Translations under genes and position numbers: made by a program | Notes under the pieces: generated by a model | What the model was told of the DNA's origin: nothing | Seen by the model: only the letters and a program-made list of their open reading frames with translations | Database searches by the model: none | Assembly (NCBI GenBank): GCA_949987705.1 | Contig: OX465282.1 | Span: 86,664,070-86,728,069, forward strand | Length of the DNA stretch: 64,000 bases | Reading direction: 5' to 3' | DNA from: Thereva unica | Lineage: Eukaryota > Arthropoda > Insecta > Diptera > Therevidae | Shown: one piece after another, positions 57,951 through 64,000 of the stretch | Layout: the number at the start of each line of letters is the position of its first letter | Position numbering within the stretch: the first letter of the stretch is position 1

Positions 57951-58928
57951 ATGAGTCGGCCAGGTGAAAATTATATGAACGATTCATTCGTCCTGGACAT
58001 GGATGATTCGTTGCCCAGCCTGGAGGAGGGACTGCCGGGTAGACGCAGGGCCCGGGCAGAGGTAGACGTAGCCTCCACGGCTCGAGTCAACCTGCCCGAG
58101 TTCGAACCCGCCGATCCGGCAGTCTGGTTCTACCAGGCTGAGGCCCAATTCGGCCTAAACGGGATAACTTCTGACAAACAGAAGTTATCCCACATCGTCG
58201 CGGCATTGCCCACAGATGCTGCGAAAATATTATTGCATAATTTCCCCGATATCAGCACAGCTAGCTATGCGGATGCAAAGAGACGGTTGCTTGAGAGATA
58301 CGGTTTATCTACAAGGAACCGCCTCGAGCAACTGCTAGCGGCACACGAGCCAGGGGACAGAAAGCCCTCTGATTTTTTAAGAGGCCTGCAAAGTCTGGCC
58401 GGAGACAGCCTTGGTGAGAGCGAGGGCCTCATCAGGGGTCTTTGGGAACGGCGTCTTCCCAGGGACATTCAGGTGGTCCTCGCTGCGTCTACGGACCAGT
58501 CTTTGGACCAACTGTCCAGGCTTGCAGATAAGGTGTGGGAGGTGACATCTCACCAGCCCGCACCTGCTCAGGTGTCTGAGGTTAGGACCTCATCATCCCT
58601 GGAGAGGACGGTGCAGTCCCTCCAACGTGAGGTACGCCAGTTAAGGGCACTTATGTTGGGGGGGAAGCATGGTCCTCAACAGGGGTCGGCGAGAGGGGCT
58701 GCTGGTCAACGACAGCCATCGCCATCTTCGGGGAAGGTCAACAACCCCACCAATCCGGGAGCCATCTCCAAGCCCTCCGGCGCGCAGGCACTGCCTGGGA
58801 CGCTCTGTTACTACCACTACCGCTTCGGTAGTGGAGCAGAGCGGTGCACCCCACCATGCGCTTTTAAGGGTCCTGGCTCAGCAGCCAAGAGGGACCGGAG
58901 GACAAAGGGCCCCCGTTCAAAAAATTAA
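57951..58928 (+). CDS. gag: Gag of the CsRn1-type element
   Basis: Gag forms the intracellular particle that packages element RNA. The frame from ATG 57951 gives 325 residues; an earlier in-frame GTG is ignored because a eukaryotic start is expected. An acidic N-terminus precedes the capsid-like region, [20 protein letters not shown] at about residue 47 and WERRLP near 165, as in related gypsy elements. The C-terminal box has C286-x2-H289-x9-C299-x3-C303, the CHCC arrangement rather than the usual CCHC, followed by a basic tail. The frame is unbroken. The stop TAA directly follows A AAA AAT (58919-58925), a heptamer fitting the rule for -1 ribosomal slippage. Confidence 0.92.
   Translation: MSRPGENYMNDSFVLDMDDSLPSLEEGLPGRRRARAEVDVASTARVNLPEFEPADPAVWFYQAEAQFGLNGITSDKQKLSHIVAALPTDAAKILLHNFPDISTASYADAKRRLLERYGLSTRNRLEQLLAAHEPGDRKPSDFLRGLQSLAGDSLGESEGLIRGLWERRLPRDIQVVLAASTDQSLDQLSRLADKVWEVTSHQPAPAQVSEVRTSSSLERTVQSLQREVRQLRALMLGGKHGPQQGSARGAAGQRQPSPSSGKVNNPTNPGAISKPSGAQALPGTLCYYHYRFGSGAERCTPPCAFKGPGSAAKRDRRTKGPRSKN
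58919..58925 (+). promoter_or_regulatory. probable -1 ribosomal frameshift site
   Basis: In the Gag frame the bases read A AAA AAT immediately before the TAA stop. Slipping back by one base enters the pol frame at 58925, which is open from there to 61987. No downstream pseudoknot was verified. Confidence 0.7.
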
Positions 58929-61900
58929 ATTGGCGGGGAGTCGCCACATCCGCGGGCGTCTCTCAGCAGAGACGCTCGTGCAGATTATTTGTCCGCGACC
59001 AGCACAATCAGCTCGATTTTCTGATTGATTCTGGCGCGGACATATCATTAGTTCCGAAGCACACGTTTAGGGTACAAACAACATGCCCTAATTTGCTTCT
59101 GCGGGCCGCAAACGGATCCACGATCCAAACTTTTGGCGCGAAGTTGCTGGAACTGAACCTAGGTCTTCGCCGACGGTTCATCCACAACTTCATAATAGCC
59201 AACACTAGTAAAGCTATACTCGGTGCGGACTTTCTAACAAAGTTCGAACTCATCCTCGACTTCAAAAAGCGAGAATTAGTTGACTCACAGACCAGTCTTC
59301 GGACTGACGCCTGTGCAACTGGTGAGTATGTACTCGAGAGCTTTGAATGCCAACATCTTGGCAAATATAAAGTATTGTTAATGAAGTACGCTTCATTAAC
59401 ACAACCACCAAATTTTAACCTACCGGTTAAACACAATGTGCAACACCACATTGTTACTAATGGGCAATTACCTTTCGTTACCGCTCGTAGACTTCATCCT
59501 GAGAAGCTCAAGGTGGCGAAATTGGAGTTTGAACATATGGTTCAACTAGGGATTTGTCGACCATCGTCGTCTCCCGCAGCATCTCCACTTCATCTGGTCC
59601 CTAAACGGGATACAAATGATTGGAGGCCATGCGGCGACTACCGTCGCCTTAATGCAGTCACAGTGCCGGATAGATATCCAATCCCGCACATTCACAATTT
59701 TTCTGTGAACCTTCACGGATGCACGATTTTTTCGAAGGTGGATTTGGTACGTGCGTATCATAACATCCCCATTGCACAAGAAGACGTGCATAAGACTGCC
59801 ATAATAACACCTTTTGGTCTGTTTGAGTTTACTCGCATGCCATTTGGGTTAAGAAATGCAGCCCAGTCATTTCAAAGATTTATGAACGAAGTCACAAGAG
59901 ACTTAGACTTCGTTTATGTCTATCTAGACGATATACTTATCGCTAGTAAATCCGAGGATGAGCATCTCACTCACCTCGAATTACTGTTTAAACGCCTTGA
60001 TAATTTTGGTTTAACAATAAAATTATCAAAATGCGTTTTTGGGGTCAGTGAGATCAACTTTTTGGGACATAGTATCGGCAAGGATGGAATCCTTCCATCA
60101 CCCGAACGAGTCCAAGCAATTAGTGACCTCACAACTCCAACAACAGTCAAACAAATACAAAAATTTATAGGAATGGTGAACTTTTATCACCGATTTATTC
60201 CTAAACTAGCACAACTGCTAGTACCGATCAATGAACACTTGAGGGAACTCCTCAATTGTTCATCAACAACAAAAAATAAGGAACAACTTCCTTGGCCCGC
60301 AGAATGCCAACAAGCATTCCTCGACGTGAAAGCCGCAATGGCTGCAGCAGTAATGCTGATACATCCACTAGAGGATGCTAAATATAGCGTCACAACTGAC
60401 GCTTCCGATTTTGCTATCGGAGCTGTGCTGGAACAATTTAACGGTCACAGATGGCAACCATTAGCTTTCTTTTCCAAGAAGTTATCATCTGCTGAACGAA
60501 ACTATTCTGCATTTGATCGCGAACTACTCGCAATCTTCGCAGCAATAAAACATTTTCGGTACTTTGTTGAAGGAAGAAATTTCGTGGTCTACACTGACCA
60601 CAAACCTTTAATACATGCCCTTCACACAAAAACCGAAAGATCTCCCCGCCAAACAAGACACCTGAGCCTAATTTCCCAGTTCACAACCGACATCAGACAT
60701 GTCTCTGGGAAACAAAACGTTGTCGCAGATTATTTATCTCGCTCATTAGCGGCCGACAACGTTGACACAATCACCTTCGATTTGCCACATCTGGCGAAAG
60801 CACAAGAAGGTGACAAAGAGTTACAACGACTCCAAGAGCATCCCAGTAGTAGCTCGAAGGTAAAACTAATACTCACACCAATTCCTTTCACAACTCATGA
60901 AGTTTGGTGTGAGATTAGCACGGGTACATTACGCCCATATATACCTTCATCATTAAGACAATTAGCATTTAATGCTGAACATAGCTTGTCTCATCCAGGC
61001 ATACGCGCCACAAGGCAAGCTATCACTAAGAAATATTTTTGGCCAGCGATCAATAAAGACTGTAACAACTGGTCTAGATCGTGCATAGGTTGCCAAAAAT
61101 CTAAAGTTTCGAGACACACTAAATCTCCACATGAAACTTTTAACACACCAAACAATAGATTTGAACATATCCACATGGACATTGTTGGACCATTGCCCCC
61201 ATCTCGAGGATATTCATATATCCTAACAATCGTAGACCGATTTACGAGATGGCCGGAGGCATATCCAATGCGAGACATTTCAGCTTCTACGGTGGCCAAA
61301 CATTTTGTCACCGAGTATGTCCCTAGATTCGGCTCACCACTTGAAATTACAACAGATCAAGGGTCGCAATTTGAATCGAAACTATTCAATGAAGTCACAA
61401 GACTTCTAGGTACGCATAGGATACGTACCACCGCATACCATCCACAAGCAAATGGGATGGTAGAGCGATTCCATAGACAATTAAAAGCGGCCTTAATGGC
61501 AAGGGACAACACTACTCATTGGAGTGAAGATTTGCCCTTTGTTTTATTAGGTATTCGCTCGGCAATTAAAACCGATTTACAATGCTCACCAGCAGAGCTT
61601 GTCTATGGACAGAATCTGAGGCTTCCCAATTCAATTTCCATCCCAACGGATGAGAACCCAATAGAGCACTCAGAATTTCTAACACGTCTTCGCACACACA
61701 TGAAAGGTCTGTCGGCGACACAACCCCGACAGTCAGTTCAAAATGATGTGTACGTGCCGAACGCCTTAGAGAACGCGGAGTACGTTTTCATACGTACCGA
61801 TCGCGTCCGACGGCCTTTTGAAACACCATACGAAGGGCCATTCAAAGTAATCAAAAGATTACGTAAACATTTCGTCGTCAACATAAATGACACAAATAAG

Positions 61901-61987
61901 TCGATAACTATCGATCGACTGAAACCTGCTTTTGAGTGTGACCGAGACGTAGAACCAGCATCAATTCGCTCGGTACACTTCATGTAA
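58925..61987 (+). CDS. pol: Pol of the CsRn1-type element
   Basis: About 1020 residues expressed as Gag-Pol. Numbering from the frameshift: aspartic protease DSGA at 35-38; reverse transcriptase with [31 protein letters not shown] and catalytic YLDD at 333-336; RNase H with [12 protein letters not shown] near 492 and YTDHKPL; integrase zinc-binding H..H..C..C at about 682-725, and catalytic Asp752, Asp811 and Glu847, an exact D-x58-D-x35-E spacing. The C-terminus holds a GPF-type module ([10 protein letters not shown]) without an evident chromodomain. All catalytic residues are present and the frame has no break over 3 kb, so the element could be active. The first codon of the pol part follows the slippage site; there is no ATG of its own. 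Confidence 0.93.
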   Translation, partial: LNWRGVATSAGVSQQRRSCRLFVRDQHNQLDFLIDSGADISLVPKHTFRVQTTCPNLLLRAANGSTIQTFGAKLLELNLGLRRRFIHNFIIANTSKAILGADFLTKFELILDFKKRELVDSQTSLRTDACATGEYVLESFECQHLGKYKVLLMKYASLTQPPNFNLPVKHNVQHHIVTNGQLPFVTARRLHPEKLKVAKLEFEHMVQLGICRPSSSPAASPLHLVPKRDTNDWRPCGDYRRLNAVTVPDRYPIPHIHNFSVNLHGCTIFSKVDLVRAYHNIPIAQEDVHKTAIITPFGLFEFTRMPFGLRNAAQSFQRFMNEVTRDLDFVYVYLDDILIASKSEDEHLTHLELLFKRLDNFGLTIKLSKCVFGVSEINFLGHSIGKDGILPSPERVQAISDLTTPTTVKQIQKFIGMVNFYHRFIPKLAQLLVPINEHLRELLNCSSTTKNKEQLPWPAECQQAFLDVKAAMAAAVMLIHPLEDAKYSVTTDASDFAIGAVLEQFNGHRWQPLAFFSKKLSSAERNYSAFDRELLAIFAAIKHFRYFVEGRNFVVYTDHKPLIHALHTKTERSPRQTRHLSLISQFTTDIRHVSGKQNVVADYLSRSLAADNVDTITFDLPHLAKAQEGDKELQRLQEHPSSSSKVKLILTPIPFTTHEVWCEISTGTLRPYIPSSLRQLAFNAEHSLSHPGIRATRQAITKKYFWPAINKDCNNWSRSCIGCQKSKVSRHTKSPHETFNTPNNRFEHIHMDIVGPLPPSRGYSYILTIVDRFTRWPEAYPMRDISASTVAKHFVTEYVPRFGSPLEITTDQGSQFESKLFNEVTRLLGTHRIRTTAYHPQANGMVERFHRQLKAALMARDNTTHWSEDLPFVLLGIRSAIKTDLQCSPAELVYGQNLRLPNSISIPTDENPIEHSEFLTRLRTHMKGLSATQPRQSVQNDVYVPNALENAEYVFIRTDRVRRPFETPYEGPFKVIKRLRKHFVVNINDTNKSITIDRLKPAFECDRDVEPASIRSVHFM

Positions 61988-61996
61988 CGCTACGCT

Positions 61997-62008
61997 GGGA
62001 GGGGAGTA
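61997..62008 (+). other. polypurine tract
   Basis: GGGAGGGGAGTA ends directly at the 3' LTR, where it would prime plus-strand synthesis. It lies 10 bases after the pol stop. Confidence 0.85.
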
Positions 62009-62334
62009 TGTAGGGACATCGTCCTACTACTTCCGGTCTTACTTAGTCAAGGAGACTTGTTTAAAAACGCAGTCGACCGAGACTAAGTAAAAGAAAAATT
62101 AATTAATTTTCACAGTCTTGACGTTGGATATTAAAAACAGAGACGAGCGCGTTATCAATTTTGAGTTGAATCTTTAGTAATTATTAAAAACAAAACCAAG
62201 ATATATATAGATCGATACATTAACAATAAATTATTACTTATAAAATAGACTATAAAAAGTTAAAAATAAAGTGATAATAATTAACATAAAAATTAAGTGT
62301 AATTAATTTACTATTGGGAGAAGACCCCACATAA
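62009..62334 (+). repeat. 3' LTR
   Basis: Same length as the 5' LTR and, by eye, identical. Flanked on the right by the TTAT duplication. Confidence 0.95.
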
Positions 62335-62461
62335 TTATGACTGGTCACAAGTGAGCTGTTCAATAACTGTGCAATTTGAAAAATAAAAAGATCACACCCA
62401 CTTTGTTTTCACCACCCGAAATTTGCCGGGGGGGTACTGCTACCCACTATACTCACATTAT

Positions 62462-63267
62462 AGTCCAGTCAAAATAGACGAAAAAACGCCATAATTCGAA
62501 GATAATTCGGAAGTTGCTGAAAATTGGAACAGCCCTTAAAACATTATTATACATAAGCTGTAGAGACTGCCACGCGATTGGACGACTGCAAACTTTTTTA
62601 TTCAAGGTCAAAGGGTCAAAATATCAGTTTTTTGCAAATATATGCTAAACCGTACGTCTTATCAGAAAATTGTGTTTGCAACATTTGTAGATTAGGCGAT
62701 TATCTACAAAAAAATATATTATACATTTTCTCGTAGGAATTGCCATTTCTGAGATATTGTCGTTTTAATAAGTTAAAATACTCATATTCTATCATTCCCG
62801 ACTTGTAAAGGTCATCAGAAATTTAATAAATCCTTTGTTTGAGTACGCGGCTAATATTTTCAGGGGTGATTCCTGGATATCTTTGGAGAAAAAAATTGTT
62901 CTACAGAGGGCGGCTATCTCCACTATCCACTAAGATACAGGGAGATTAGGGAAAAAATTTTGTTTTTTTTAAATTTACTGAAATTTGAATAACTCCTTAA
63001 GTAATTATCATAAAGTAGCCTAATTAGGCTCATCTTTTAGGTAAATGTGTATTCTTTTATTTGGTATAAAGCACAGCAACCTGAGTGACTCCGTTCAAAA
63101 AATATGTAGGCTCAATTTTGACCCTTTGACCTTGAATAAAAAAGTTTGCAGTCGTCCAATCGTGTGGCAGTCTCTACAGCTTATGCATAATAATGTTTTT
63201 AAGGGCTGTTCCAATCTTCAGCAACTTCCGAATTATCTTCCAGTCAAATCTCTAATTTGACTGGACT
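62462..63267. mobile_element. 806-bp element with AGTCC ends and 5-bp duplication
   Basis: AGTCCAGTCAAA at the left and TTTGACTGGACT at the right open inverted arms of about 175 bp (left 62462-62640, right 63090-63267), which are close to identical over most of their length. ATTAT flanks both sides (62457-62461, 63268-63272). No coding capacity. The AGTCC start, long arms and 5-bp duplication match the larger element at 40104-42332. A diverged partial copy lies at 43280-43740. Confidence 0.8.
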
Positions 63268-63420
63268 ATTATCCGCAGGCATCGACCGCGGGGAGTATGG
63301 ATTTGGACTTGCTAACAGATCTGCTGGGTGTTTGTCTGCAGTGAATCTTCTCGGGTTTTGACAGAAGTGACAAATCGGGTGTCACCACCTTCCGGCCTTT
63401 GTTAGCCGCTCGCCACAAAC

Positions 63421-63660
63421 TTAAAACATACCCTCCGTAGATTTCCACTTAAACAGTGTGTGGATTGCCAGATACCATTGATGAGGGCCAGTAAAGTTAG
63501 TGCAACTACTTTTCCTAAAAGGATATTCGCTCTGTTCTTTTGTATAGCGTTTGAATCTTTGGACTTCTAATTTGCTGGTCATGTCCGCATTTGCATATTT
63601 ATTCATTTGCAGGTAAGCCCATCGTTCTAGTAAATATGGAAACATTAGTCCTTAAATGAA
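63421..63660 (-). CDS. possible coding exon, unrecognised
   Basis: On the minus strand a frame free of stops follows a 3' splice site (CATTTAAG, about 63652) and contains ERWAYLQMNKYANADMTSKL...YTKEQSEYPFRKS...FTGPHQWYLAIHTLFKWKSTEG, then either a stop at 63421 or a donor (GGTATGTT). Composition looks like genuine protein, but no family is recognised, and the candidate upstream exon (63978-63721, hydrophobic N-terminus) lacks a convincing donor. Confidence 0.3.
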
Positions 63661-64000
63661 TACACTCGTTAAAAATCCAAAATGTTGAATTTTATAAAAT
63701 TATTCGATCTCAAAGTAGGACTAAGTGCACCTAGTGACAAGGTGTAGGAATAATAAATTACAATTCAAGGCAAATGCCTTGCCAAAATTTGTTAGACAAC
63801 AACTTTTTGCAAAAGCCTGACGACCGCTGCATATGATTTGAATGTCTGGAGATTTTCTTCTCATTATTCTCCTTACAGTATTTTTATGTGTGTGAATGTA
63901 TAAATTTAACATAAATTCTGTGAAGGCTACAGCCACAATTAGAATTACAAATGTTTTGAGTACTTTTAAGTTTTCCACTAGTGACCGAATTGTGATGTAA

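Larger units (their letters stand above)
57213..62334 (+). mobile_element. complete Ty3/gypsy retrotransposon, CsRn1 type
   Basis: A 5.1-kb element with 326-bp LTRs (57213-57538 and 62009-62334) in which I see no difference between copies. It has a primer-binding site, gag, pol with protease, reverse transcriptase, RNase H and integrase in gypsy order, a polypurine tract and a TTAT target duplication (57209-57212, 62335-62338). Both frames are open. The tRNA-Trp primer site and the unusual CHCC box in Gag are known hallmarks of the CsRn1 clade. No env gene. Identical LTRs and open frames imply a very recent insertion. The target itself is an interrupted palindrome, CTTGTGAC before and GTCACAAG after. 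Confidence 0.95.

Noticed and set aside
59008..59451. 147-codon minus-strand frame inside the retrotransposon
   Set aside because: Complement of the intact pol frame, where the catalytic motifs lie on the plus strand.
63721..63978. Membrane-protein gene with hydrophobic N-terminus
   Set aside because: The start is plausible, but the frame ends without a convincing splice donor or known motif, so it is mentioned only as a candidate partner of 63421-63660.
1..64000. Novel multi-gene system (defence, biosynthetic or similar)
   Set aside because: Apart from two conserved single-copy-type host genes, recognisable coding sequence is transposon-derived; no cluster of unexplained genes was found.

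Overview
The window is eukaryotic nuclear DNA, most likely from an insect. Two spliced host genes with canonical GT-AG introns can be assembled: a Ptp61F/PTP1B-type tyrosine phosphatase (minus strand, 7 exons, 525 codons plus stop, 17603 down to 7525) and a mitochondrial RsfS/MALSU1-type ribosome assembly factor (plus strand, 3 exons, 239 codons plus stop, 18379-19213). They lie head to head with 775 bp between their start codons. Both assembled reading frames stay open and sum to whole codons, which is strong support for the exon calls. The A+T-rich composition, 58-bp introns and the mixture of mariner, hAT, RTE-like, jockey-like and Ty3/gypsy elements fit an insect. I cannot name the order.

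Layout. 1-5605: degraded DNA transposons (FLYWCH/MULE transposase, a hAT-type element with 8-bp target duplication, a mariner relic). 7427-17603: the Ptp61F-type gene, whose 8.2-kb first intron is packed with transposon debris (a CATGGAAA-rich inverted-repeat element, small MITEs, three LINE fragments). 18379-19213: MALSU1-type gene. 19287-23300: LINE fragments in both orientations. 25085-27456: remnants of a Ty3/gypsy element whose integrase core is deleted, with a 3' LTR; a second fragment of the same LTR sits at 31606-31979. 28866-38170: overlapping LINE fragments, MITEs and a tRNA-derived SINE-like unit. 38727-42900: an RTE-like LINE relic carrying two dated insertions, one of them a 2.2-kb element made of two 750-bp inverted arms. 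42917-57131: more LINE fragments, MITEs, a 148-bp tandem repeat and an RTE relic with two MITEs inside it. 57213-62334: a complete Ty3/gypsy element of the CsRn1 type with identical-looking LTRs. 62462-63267: a second element with AGTCC ends and 5-bp target duplication.

The host genes are ordinary and conserved. The unusual content is the mobile DNA: several insertions can be proved by comparing an interrupted LINE with an uninterrupted paralogue in the same window, which fixes element ends and target duplications exactly. The best candidate for something poorly described is the pair of elements with AGTCC termini, long inverted repeats and 5-bp duplications (40104-42332 and 62462-63267). No transposase was seen for them, and no novel multi-gene system was found.
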